Below, in pieces: positions 1 through 8,012 of a stretch of DNA of 45,368 nucleotides (positions are counted from its first letter, which is position 1; every line of letters begins with the position of its first letter). Below the pieces are notes generated by a model. The model searched no databases and was not told the DNA's origin. It was given only the letters and a program-made list of their open reading frames with translations. This DNA is from a virus, in the IMG/VR virus record IMGVR_UViG_3300029258_001906, positions 1 to 45,368 of that record. One strand, 5' to 3'. The position numbers and the translations under genes are program-made.

Positions 1-100
1 TTCCCTGGGCTCCTGTTGGCCCGGTTGGCCCTGTTGGACCAGTAGGCCCGGTGGCTCCTGTCGCTCCGGCTGTTCCCTGGGCTCCTGTTGGCCCGGTTGG
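1..100. repeat. Left-end copy of a 100-bp repeat also present at 45202-45301
   Basis: The first 100 bases match 45202-45301 exactly, then diverge at base 101. The same words also occur at 45054 and 45274. They encode Gly-X-Y repeats, so they may be real protein repeats, an assembly overlap, or both. Confidence 0.8.
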
Positions 101-1099
101 TCCGGTTGGACCAGTAGGCCCGGTAGCCCCCGTAGGACCAGTTGGCCCTATTACACCCTGTATATTCAAAGTAGACTCTACATGAGAAACATGCGCGGAT
201 CCTTCGTATACCAAATGCGCTGTCCTTGACGCTACCGAAGTAGTCTGTGCATAGACCTTAATAATTATTCGATCAGTTGCGTCTATCGGAATGTCACTTA
301 CTTGAGTATAATTTGTCTCCACTAAAGTTATACTGGTAGCGTCTACTTCGGCTGTCGTAACATTGAAAAGTTCGGTTTCCGTCGTATCAGTTTCTCGACG
401 ATATACTCGATAAACAAAAGTCGTCACACCTGTAGCATTATCAACGTAATGATAAAAATGAAACCGCCAAATACCGGCCGGAATATTATCTTGACCCGGA
501 TCCAAAGCCGGCGTAGCATAAGCGTCTATAAATACCTCTCCAGATCCACTGTCTACCGCTACTGAATCATCATCTTCAGTATTCATAGAAGGTATTCTTA
601 AAAGACTTTCATATCCTCCACCAATATCTGACACGTCACTACTTAAAAAATAAACCTGTCCGGCTTGAGCCCCTTGCGCGCCCGTCGCTCCGGTGGCGCC
701 GGTAGGACCAGTTGGCCCGGTGGCTCCTGTCGCTCCAGTAGGACCTGTCGCTCCTGTTGGCCCGGTGGCTCCTGTCGCTCCGGCTGTTCCCTGGGCTCCT
801 GTTGGCCCGGTTGGTCCGGTGGCTCCTGTTACACCGTCTACACCGGCTGTTCCCTGGGCTCCTGTTGGCCCGGTTGGTCCGGTGGCTCCTGTCGCTCCGG
901 CTGTTCCCTGGGCTCCTGTTGGCCCGGTTGGTCCGGTGGCTCCTGTCGCTCCTGTATTTCCAGTAGGACCTGTGGCTCCGGTAGACCCTGTCGCTCCTGT
1001 AGCTCCAGTTATTCCGGCGCCTGTAGGTCCAGTAATTCCTTGAGGGCCTGTAGGACCAGTTACCCCGTCGCCCGCATATCCTCCACCTGCATAAGCCAT
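1..1099 (-). CDS. Collagen-like phage fibre, 5' part, running off the left end
   Basis: The frame is open from ATG at 1099, with an AGGAGG site upstream, down to base 1 with no stop. From the N terminus there is a short [10 protein letters not shown] lead, a Gly-X-Y tract rich in GPTG, GATG and GAQGTAG (about residues 13-145), a non-collagen beta-rich domain of about 165 residues (roughly 1 to 2 thirds through, DNA about 660-160), and a second Gly-X-Y tract that reaches the window edge. Such proteins form trimeric fibres or capsid and tail appendages in phages. The missing 3' part is most likely the stretch at 44623-45148, which is the same kind of protein on the same strand. Role in host attachment is inferred from position beside the tail fibre and LamG adhesin genes. 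Confidence 0.8.
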   Translation of the reverse strand, partial: MAYAGGGYAGDGVTGPTGPQGITGPTGAGITGATGATGSTGATGPTGNTGATGATGPTGPTGAQGTAGATGATGPTGPTGAQGTAGVDGVTGATGPTGPTGAQGTAGATGATGPTGATGPTGATGATGPTGPTGATGATGAQGAQAGQVYFLSSDVSDIGGGYESLLRIPSMNTEDDDSVAVDSGSGEVFIDAYATPALDPGQDNIPAGIWRFHFYHYVDNATGVTTFVYRVYRRETDTTETELFNVTTAEVDATSITLVETNYTQVSDIPIDATDRIIIKVYAQTTSVASRTAHLVYEGSAHVSHVESTLNIQGVIGPTGPTGATGPTGPTGPTGPTGAQGTAGATGATGPTGPTGPTGPTGAQG

Positions 1100-1127
1100 A
1101 ATGTCCTCCTAATATATAGTCAATGCG

Positions 1128-1538
1128 TTAAGCATTAACGATCGTATTCACCAAAAATCTTTCGAGCTTTGTATCAACCCCATTTCCCGCGCCTCCGGTT
1201 ACTCGGATACGAAGAAAATTAGCCACCACTGGCGCATATGCTTTAACATATGTATTATCATTTGCGCAATCCGTAATTAAATTTCCGGCACCATAGGGTA
1301 CGACCATATTACCGTCCGCGGTTCCTTCGATCGCCGGAGCAATATTCCCCTGCTCTATAGCAATCGAACACTTGATAGCACTTCCGGAAAATTTCCATTC
1401 AAAGCCGAATGTTACGTCTTTAGGACATACATACGTATATGAATAGACTATAGTAACCCCGTTTATTTCGAGAGGAGTATGTACTCCATCTACAATCAAA
1501 AGATCAAGGTTGTTTACATCTTCATTCGACCTGGCCAT
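1128..1538 (-). CDS. Small virion-associated protein of unknown function
   Basis: A 136-residue protein that starts MARSNEDVN after an AGGAGG site. It sits between the tail fibre gene (1549-2505) and the collagen-like fibre gene (1-1099), all on one strand with about 10-30 bp gaps. The sequence is mostly short beta-prone segments with many Gly, Val and Asn, no signal peptide and no membrane segment. I do not recognise the family. Position argues for a tail or fibre-associated component such as a fibre cap, connector or adhesin, but nothing in the sequence proves this. Confidence 0.75.
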   Translation of the reverse strand: MARSNEDVNNLDLLIVDGVHTPLEINGVTIVYSYTYVCPKDVTFGFEWKFSGSAIKCSIAIEQGNIAPAIEGTADGNMVVPYGAGNLITDCANDNTYVKAYAPVVANFLRIRVTGGAGNGVDTKLERFLVNTIVNA

Positions 1539-1548
1539 ATTTGCCTCC

Positions 1549-2505
1549 TTATGTTGTTCTCGTTATTGCTAAACTCAAAGTTATACGAGTCGCAACATCG
1601 TTAGAATCCACGTTAAATCTCAATATATCTCCTTCAGACAAGGCGGTCGTCCACCCTGTAAGAGTTGTATCTTCGTTCTTAGCCGCCGCTGTCAAACTCG
1701 GAGGCGCCGCGGCCGTAATACTATCCGCATTTGTAGGTGGAAAATTCGCGTAAGAATCCACCCATATATCTATCGCCGCAGTTGCCGCTTGATCGGCCAG
1801 AATAGTAACACCCGTAATCGTACCGGCAAAAGGCACTCTTATGTCACCCCATATGCCTGTAGTAATGGCGTCTACTCCATTTCCTATAATGATCTGAACA
1901 GTTGTTTTCTCACCCAATCCTGTAGGACCCGTAGGACCGGTTGGCCCCGTTGCGCCTGTAGGACCGGTAGGGCCTCCCGCGGGACCGGTGGGACCTGTCG
2001 CTCCGGTTGCACCCGCCGGTGTATCTTTATTTTCCAAAGCGTCTCCGGTAGAGTTCCATCCTATATATTTGTCCGCCTCTGCGGTCGGTAATTGAATATC
2101 TGTCATTCCTGTAGGCAATGACAATTTAGCTGACAGATCATAGTTCACCTGTTGTACCTGTCGAACAATTCTATCCATCCCATTTTCAAGAGCCTGTTCA
2201 CGAAGATTACCGTCTGTCGGAACATCAACTGTTTGGGTATATGGTATGTTAGAAAAAGCCTCTACCCATTCGGTTGTAAGAGGTACACTTCCCGCAACGA
2301 AAGTAATAGTACCGCCTTCATTAACTGGTTGTATGGTGATATTATAATCTACCCCCAAGACCATCAAAGTCATTACGCCCGTAGCTTTGACCGTTTTGTA
2401 GACAGATATATCTGTCGTTTGATAGATCTTGAAACTAAAATCAAAATCTAAAGTCGAATCATCGCCCGAGACTTTAAGCGGTGTATAAGCTGTTGATATA
2501 GTCAT
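1549..2505 (-). CDS. Tail fibre with T7-fibre-like N terminus and collagen-like stalk
   Basis: A 318-residue protein. Residues 1 to about 130 resemble the virion-anchoring N-terminal domain of T7-type tail fibres: a beta-rich start, a GVDYNITI segment, GGTITF, then a helical stretch with ENGMDRIVRQVQQ. A short Gly-X-Y stalk follows at about 165-205 ([17 protein letters not shown]). The last 110 residues form a separate beta-rich tip that is clearly paralogous to the C terminus encoded at 44623-44961 (shared [28 protein letters not shown] and [10 protein letters not shown]). The likely role is attachment to the host surface. AAAAGGAG precedes the ATG. Confidence 0.85.
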   Translation of the reverse strand: MTISTAYTPLKVSGDDSTLDFDFSFKIYQTTDISVYKTVKATGVMTLMVLGVDYNITIQPVNEGGTITFVAGSVPLTTEWVEAFSNIPYTQTVDVPTDGNLREQALENGMDRIVRQVQQVNYDLSAKLSLPTGMTDIQLPTAEADKYIGWNSTGDALENKDTPAGATGATGPTGPAGGPTGPTGATGPTGPTGPTGLGEKTTVQIIIGNGVDAITTGIWGDIRVPFAGTITGVTILADQAATAAIDIWVDSYANFPPTNADSITAAAPPSLTAAAKNEDTTLTGWTTALSEGDILRFNVDSNDVATRITLSLAITRTT

Positions 2506-2517
2506 AATATCTCCTTT

Positions 2518-5500
2518 TTAAATATTGGAACTACTCTTTCCAGATTTTTTCGTTTTATTATAAAACAAATATTCCTGCCACGGTTTCTCTCCACTCATTA
2601 AAGCGGAAATATCTTTGTATGTTAAATAGCCAGGAATAAAAGTCAAGGCCGCTGATTTCATTTTTTCAACAGCGATCCGACGTTCGTTTCTCCCATAAGC
2701 GGTATCAGGCGATGTAGTAAAATAATGATACATAGACATCGCTATTTGAGCCGCCGGTGGTACTCCTGTAGGGGCTGTTCCAAAAACAAAACTCTTACCA
2801 TATCCCAATGTATTTAAAACCAATCCGCCAAAAATCAGATACTTCAAAAAGTTTACCCGAGAAGCTACTGATATTCCAGGACTTACATTAACTTTTGCAT
2901 TTATCCCTTCAGGACCCGCGCCTTTATACGTTACTTCTACAGTATATCCTACTTTACCCGTTATAGCCCTGGTCGCCGCTTCTCTTAAAAAGACACCCCA
3001 ATGATTCATCCACCAACTTTGTAGACGAGTCAAAGGCGCCGCAGTTTTATATCTAAAAATCTCAGGCATTGCCATTCCTATATACTGATACTGAGTAGTC
3101 TGCGCTCCATATTCCATTTCTTTTTGCAAAAACTGAAGTTCACTCGGATAAAAGAAATTAGGACCTTCAGTGTATGTACGTTTAGGATCCGCCCATCCAA
3201 GACTTTTAAACTTAGGATCCTGAATCATCTGCGCAGTCCAATGATACGCCGAGTTCATCGCTTGATTCACATTCGATATAGCTGTTCGCTGAAACGAAGC
3301 CATCATAGCCCGACTGATCTTTCCTTTAAGATCTGCGGGTAGCTCCTCTATACCGGAATATGTAGAAAGAAAAAGACTTTCTGATTTTAATTTCTCCAAA
3401 ACAGGATAATCAGAAGTTGGAAACGTACCTCTTATTGCATTCCGAATCCCGTAGAGTGCCGTATTTTGAATGATCTGCATTTTATTCCTGAGCAATAGTT
3501 TAGGACGAAAACCTCCGATAACTCCATAAAGAGGTATCTTACTTACTGCCACAAGTGCATTTGTTATTGCACGATCAGTCAAATGTTTTCCGAATCTCTG
3601 AAGCTGACGATCAATAAACTCTCCGACTTTTCCCTCACTCAGCCATTGATTAGTTTTCTGATCGATAGTTGTCTGTTTTTCATCTAAAAGAACAATCTTT
3701 ACATAATCTTCAAGCCACTGTTTTGTCTCTTTTGGCAACTCTTCCTGCGCTAAATACGCCACTTTTTCAGCGGGCGTCATATTTTCCATAAGGTTTTTAT
3801 CAATTTGCGCTCCGGCAATTTGCTCTTCCAAAAACTTTTTCGCCTCATCCAAATGAATTTCTTTCAACGCTGTATGTACTGTTATTTTCATAACCTCTTC
3901 AAGATCATTACTAAATGTTTCAAGAAGTTTGTCAGAAATTTTTCGTTCTAATTCCATTGGATTTCGTACTTCGCCAGTAATATTTTTATCCGCCCATTCT
4001 TTAAGTCTCTCGGGCATTGGCTGAGTACCTTTTAATATTTCAGAAGCCTCGCGATCCAACACGTGCCGAAAATAAGCACCTATATCTTTGATCGGTTCAC
4101 GACCAGTACGAGCTCGAACTTCGTTTGTTCGTTCTAACATAGTACGAGTAAGCGATCTAAAATAATCAAAAATCGCTTTTTCTTTTTCGCCAAAATTCTT
4201 TGGCGCTTCTACGTTCGTATTCAAAGCGACTGCCATTTGTTCTGGCGTAACTGTCTTGAGTTTCTTTAAGTTTTTCACAACTTGAGAGATCTCATTATTC
4301 AAAGTCCATCGTTCCTGGTCAAATTTCATCTTACCTATCTCAAGAGGCTCAACCATTTTTTTCACACCCAAAAGCTCAGCATATCTATTTTGAGCCGTAA
4401 TCAAAGAAACATGAGTGGGTTTTTTATATTTCGGAGGTTCTTTTTTTGCCGCTTCTAAAGCCTTTTGTTTTTTAACAAGATTCGCTCCAAAATCAAAAGA
4501 TATATCTCCTTCATCAATTTGCTCTTCTTGAGCTTTGGCCAAAGCCTGATCTTCTCTTTCAAATTGAAGATCTCGAACAGCCTTATCTGGTATGGCCTCT
4601 TTCATATCATTAATAAATTCTTCTTGACGAGACCCCAAAGCGTCTCCATTCAAATATTTATCGATAGCATTAAGAGCAAAAGATTTGGTATATCCTTTGT
4701 TTTTAAAATATTCAGGATACGTAGAGCCCACACTCATCCATACTCCGTTCTCAACAGGCATTCGATACCCAGGCTCTCCATCAGAAATTTCAGTTCGTAT
4801 TTCTTTCAAATACATTTTTTCGTCTTCCGGAGAGACAGTAACTTCTTCTTTAGAAACAGGAGCTATCTTAGCGATCGCTTCATCTAAATTATCTCCCTGA
4901 GCCGCTATCTTTACTGCCTTATCTATAGCCTCCCCACTCAAGACAATAGCTTTTCCAGTTGCGTCTCGAACAATCTGAGGAGCTATATCTTTTGGTAATG
5001 GTGTAAGAATTTCTATGTCACTATTATTAACTGGGCCTTTAATTGTTTGAGGACCTTTTATCTGTTTTTTCATCAACTTACCAAGATCGATTTTTTTCGC
5101 GCGCCACCAGGCTTTTATTGTCTTCTCTAAAGTAGTACCTTTGGCCGCCTGAGCAATCTCTTGTTTTGTTGGAATACGTCCTTTAGATATATCAATCCCT
5201 TGTCTTTGCATTTTAATTACTATCTCTTTCACAGCCGAGCCTAATGTTCCCTGCTTAGCCGCATTCATAGCACCGCCTACCAATGCAATATCTACAAGAG
5301 TCTCTCCCAAACTCGAAAGAATTTTTACCGGTCCTGGTACGCTATCTGGCAACAGTTCAGATAATATCCTTCTTTCCAGAGGATCATATTTCTCCCCTTT
5401 TAGCTGACTAACCAAAACATTTTTTCCCTGGTCAAGAGCTTCATATGCCACTGCATATAAAGGTGCTACATACATTAAAGCGATCCTCGGTGCTCGACTC

Positions 5501-6114
5501 ATAAAAAAATCTATTTTCTTTGCGCTCTCCTGAAATTCCTGAAGTTGATCTCTCCCATATACCCCAACCATAAGATCATCAGTGAACATTTCAACACGTT
5601 TTTGAAACGCTTCTAAGTTTGAAACTGGCATTTCATTTTCAGCAAAAACAGATTTACCTTCCGCTATACGACCCCGCGCATGAGTAACAGCTTTCATTAT
5701 AATATCGTCAGATGGGGCATTCCCGGCCAAAAGACTGTCCACTTCATCTTGAGTCAACGTAGGAACTAATAATGGGATCTCTCGTTCCGGTTTTCCATCG
5801 AACTCAACCCCTATAGATAGTTCCGTAGCCACTTTCCCATCCGAAGTTTTTAACTCACCTAAAAATCCACGGCCTTTATTCGTACCATCTGCCCGTTTTC
5901 CATAATTAGGAGCGGCCCTTAATTCAGGAATATCAGATAATATAGATCCTTCCGGAAGTGCGTCTGGCTCCCCAAACATCGCACCCAGATCTACCTGATC
6001 CGGCGTAGACGTAATTACATTGGAGACGGTTTCTGTACCGTCTTCATTTTGTGTAACCGTTCCGTTATCCGGAGGGCCAAACATTTCTAAGAGATCTACA
6101 TTATTTTCTGCCAT
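2518..6114 (-). CDS. Large internal virion (DNA ejection) protein
   Basis: About 1198 residues, the largest gene. I use the ATG at 6114 because AAGGA lies 6 nt before it, whereas the ATG at 6120 abuts that site. Residues of about 45-170 hold a conserved block seen in large internal proteins of many short-tailed phages (PNYG.RADGT, GFLGELK, TELSIGVEFDG, IPLLVPTLT). A long helical, Lys/Glu-rich middle follows, with hydrophobic stretches near 205-225, 270-290 and 1115-1135. It sits in the gp14-gp15-gp16 position of T7-like ejection gene clusters. By analogy it should be packed in the head core and help form the channel through the host envelope. I see no lytic transglycosylase active-site motif, so enzymatic activity is not claimed. 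Confidence 0.8.
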   Translation of the reverse strand: MAENNVDLLEMFGPPDNGTVTQNEDGTETVSNVITSTPDQVDLGAMFGEPDALPEGSILSDIPELRAAPNYGKRADGTNKGRGFLGELKTSDGKVATELSIGVEFDGKPEREIPLLVPTLTQDEVDSLLAGNAPSDDIIMKAVTHARGRIAEGKSVFAENEMPVSNLEAFQKRVEMFTDDLMVGVYGRDQLQEFQESAKKIDFFMSRAPRIALMYVAPLYAVAYEALDQGKNVLVSQLKGEKYDPLERRILSELLPDSVPGPVKILSSLGETLVDIALVGGAMNAAKQGTLGSAVKEIVIKMQRQGIDISKGRIPTKQEIAQAAKGTTLEKTIKAWWRAKKIDLGKLMKKQIKGPQTIKGPVNNSDIEILTPLPKDIAPQIVRDATGKAIVLSGEAIDKAVKIAAQGDNLDEAIAKIAPVSKEEVTVSPEDEKMYLKEIRTEISDGEPGYRMPVENGVWMSVGSTYPEYFKNKGYTKSFALNAIDKYLNGDALGSRQEEFINDMKEAIPDKAVRDLQFEREDQALAKAQEEQIDEGDISFDFGANLVKKQKALEAAKKEPPKYKKPTHVSLITAQNRYAELLGVKKMVEPLEIGKMKFDQERWTLNNEISQVVKNLKKLKTVTPEQMAVALNTNVEAPKNFGEKEKAIFDYFRSLTRTMLERTNEVRARTGREPIKDIGAYFRHVLDREASEILKGTQPMPERLKEWADKNITGEVRNPMELERKISDKLLETFSNDLEEVMKITVHTALKEIHLDEAKKFLEEQIAGAQIDKNLMENMTPAEKVAYLAQEELPKETKQWLEDYVKIVLLDEKQTTIDQKTNQWLSEGKVGEFIDRQLQRFGKHLTDRAITNALVAVSKIPLYGVIGGFRPKLLLRNKMQIIQNTALYGIRNAIRGTFPTSDYPVLEKLKSESLFLSTYSGIEELPADLKGKISRAMMASFQRTAISNVNQAMNSAYHWTAQMIQDPKFKSLGWADPKRTYTEGPNFFYPSELQFLQKEMEYGAQTTQYQYIGMAMPEIFRYKTAAPLTRLQSWWMNHWGVFLREAATRAITGKVGYTVEVTYKGAGPEGINAKVNVSPGISVASRVNFLKYLIFGGLVLNTLGYGKSFVFGTAPTGVPPAAQIAMSMYHYFTTSPDTAYGRNERRIAVEKMKSAALTFIPGYLTYKDISALMSGEKPWQEYLFYNKTKKSGKSSSNI

Positions 6115-7582
6115 CTGCATTCCTTAGCGCTTCTGCCAACGCTTTTACTCTTTTATCATCTACCTTATACCCATTGGCTTTCAGCTGATTGTATGCCTGT
6201 TGCTCATAAGACGCCATTACCGGATCTTCGTAAGTGATAAGATTCGGATTATCGTCAAGAACTTTATCTCGGTTCATTTTATCCACAACATTTTTAGTCG
6301 CAACTTCCGCCGGTATTCCTGTTTGAGCCTGAAGCACAAGGTCTCGTAAATAATCCGCTTCTTTAGATGACCCATGTTTAAGATCCGACCACATTCTATA
6401 TACTTTATTACTTATAGTCTGTACTCCCTTAAACCATCCATCCGCTTTCTGAGCGGTATGTACCTCTTGAAGATTGGCTTTAAGGTTAGATAAAAATTTA
6501 AGTTCATCCGGAGACGCTTCGTCATCAGCCCATACGTCAATAACTTTTTCTAATGCCTGGGCCTGATCCACTCTATTATCAAAAGTTCGATAAACAAGAT
6601 CTATATACTGCGCCGCATTAGGATGAGCTGATTTTATCTTTCCTGCTTCACGATCCATACGTTTTATAATACCATCATAAAGTCTTCCTTTTTGTCCAGT
6701 TGTAATACTTTGCATGGGGTTTGTATCTCGCGCGGCCCAGGCCGCGTCAACCTGCGCAAGAGATAGATTACCCTCCATAAACTGAAGAGATAGCTGACCA
6801 AAGTTTTCTGTCTGAGCGGCCTTAACTTCAGAGTCTACCTGTTTTACCCGGGCTCTCGCCGCTTTAACATATTTATCTTTCATTTCTTGAGTGAAATATT
6901 CAACATCATCATACTTACCCGCCAGAAGATCTTGCTCAAGTTGTTCCGGATTATCGTACGCCTGATTAACAAAATAAGTATCAAGCACTCCTCCCATATT
7001 TTTAGAGATATATTCTTCCGCGTCTTTGGTCGACATGATCTCCGGAGGTACTTCAGTAAGCGCCATTTCTTTAACTGTTGCTATGCTCTGTTTAAGCTGT
7101 TCCACCCCGTTAGCTTGACCGGTCATTATAGTTCCCATACTGATCGATTTCTCAGCGGACGCTTTTACATTCAAAACTTTTTTCTGCTCAGCCCATTTTT
7201 CAGCCTGAAAAACTCCGGCACGTAAAATAGTATTAGCACTTTCCAAAAACTTTTCACGAACACCTTCGTCTTGAATATTCTCAGAAAAAGTATTAACAAG
7301 TTCAGTACCATCTTCCATTATCTTATCGGCGTATCCGGCGGGATTAGCTGACATACGCGCTTGTTCCGCGGAACTCAAACGCTGAAAAGCCAAACCAAAC
7401 TCCATAACTGCGGAATTAGCCTGTATAGTATCATAGGTATCCCGTCTTCGGGCTTCCGCAGTAATAGTAGAGCCTAACTGATTTATTGCTCCCCCTATCA
7501 CCTGTCCTGAACGATCTACAGGCGCGGTTCCTACCGCACTCGATACTAATTGTTTTCGCTGATACTCATTAATCTTACCCAT
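6101..7582 (-). CDS. Internal virion protein (gp15-like position)
   Basis: A 493-residue, almost entirely helical protein (MGKINEYQRKQLVSS start) with few Cys and many Ala, Lys, Glu and Gln, as is typical of podovirus core or ejection proteins. It has no signal peptide or membrane segment. It overlaps the start of the 1198-residue internal protein by about 14 bp and follows the small hydrophobic gp14-like gene. This is the same order as T7 genes 14, 15 and 16. The assignment rests on order, size and composition, not on recognised residues. Confidence 0.72.
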   Translation of the reverse strand: MGKINEYQRKQLVSSAVGTAPVDRSGQVIGGAINQLGSTITAEARRRDTYDTIQANSAVMEFGLAFQRLSSAEQARMSANPAGYADKIMEDGTELVNTFSENIQDEGVREKFLESANTILRAGVFQAEKWAEQKKVLNVKASAEKSISMGTIMTGQANGVEQLKQSIATVKEMALTEVPPEIMSTKDAEEYISKNMGGVLDTYFVNQAYDNPEQLEQDLLAGKYDDVEYFTQEMKDKYVKAARARVKQVDSEVKAAQTENFGQLSLQFMEGNLSLAQVDAAWAARDTNPMQSITTGQKGRLYDGIIKRMDREAGKIKSAHPNAAQYIDLVYRTFDNRVDQAQALEKVIDVWADDEASPDELKFLSNLKANLQEVHTAQKADGWFKGVQTISNKVYRMWSDLKHGSSKEADYLRDLVLQAQTGIPAEVATKNVVDKMNRDKVLDDNPNLITYEDPVMASYEQQAYNQLKANGYKVDDKRVKALAEALRNADGRK

Positions 7583-7591
7583 TTTACCCCT

Positions 7592-8011
7592 TTATTTCTC
7601 ACCCAATACGTTTAAAAAAGAAGTTGTTCCCCCAATAATCCCGCTTATAAGAGACGCTCGTCCTTCATTTTCGGTAACATCAGCGGACTCATACGCCAGA
7701 TCTTGTTTAGCTTTTCCTTGCGCTCGAACAGCGTTTGCTTCCGCTTCTGCGTATTTTTTCGTCTGATGTATTGTTATAAGTGCTGATCCTCCTAATTGTA
7801 CTCCCGCTCCTATATATTGAAGAGACTGAGACGCCGCAAATTTTTGACCCTCTTCTTCAATAATATTAGCGGTCCTTAAAGATTCAGCCGCATAAATATC
7901 TCCTTCGAGTCGCAAATCTGACGCTCGCCGATTGGCCGCCGTCGCAGATGTAATCCCCGAATAGATCTGGCCAACCGCACTTATCGCCGCCCCTGCTAAT
8001 AATAAACTCAT
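7592..8011 (-). CDS. Small internal virion protein (gp14-like)
   Basis: 139 residues from the ATG at 8011, which lies one base after the stop of the nozzle gene (TAA T ATG) with GGAG upstream. An alternative start five codons earlier would overlap that gene. The N terminus is hydrophobic (SLLLAGAAISAVGQIYSGI), the middle is a long amphipathic helix rich in Ala, Glu and Gln, and a second Gly-rich hydrophobic stretch lies at the C terminus (SLISGIIGGTTSFLNVLG). This pattern matches small ejected proteins that insert in the outer membrane in T7-like phages. Translation is probably coupled to the nozzle gene. Confidence 0.75.
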   Translation of the reverse strand: MSLLLAGAAISAVGQIYSGITSATAANRRASDLRLEGDIYAAESLRTANIIEEEGQKFAASQSLQYIGAGVQLGGSALITIHQTKKYAEAEANAVRAQGKAKQDLAYESADVTENEGRASLISGIIGGTTSFLNVLGEK

Positions 8012-8012
8012 A

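Noticed and set aside
1-1099. CRISPR-like or satellite array at the window ends
   Set aside because: The repeats are codon-periodic, encode Gly-X-Y and lack unique spacers.
665-1138. Long Pro/Val- or Cys/Gly-rich open frames on the plus strand opposite the collagen tracts (also 12641-13111 and 44857-45165)
   Set aside because: They are antisense reflections of the periodic Gly-X-Y codons, with no ribosome sites and extreme low complexity.
1549-2505. Diversity-generating retroelement behind the variable fibre tips
   Set aside because: No reverse transcriptase and no template/variable repeat pair with adenine-specific differences was found.
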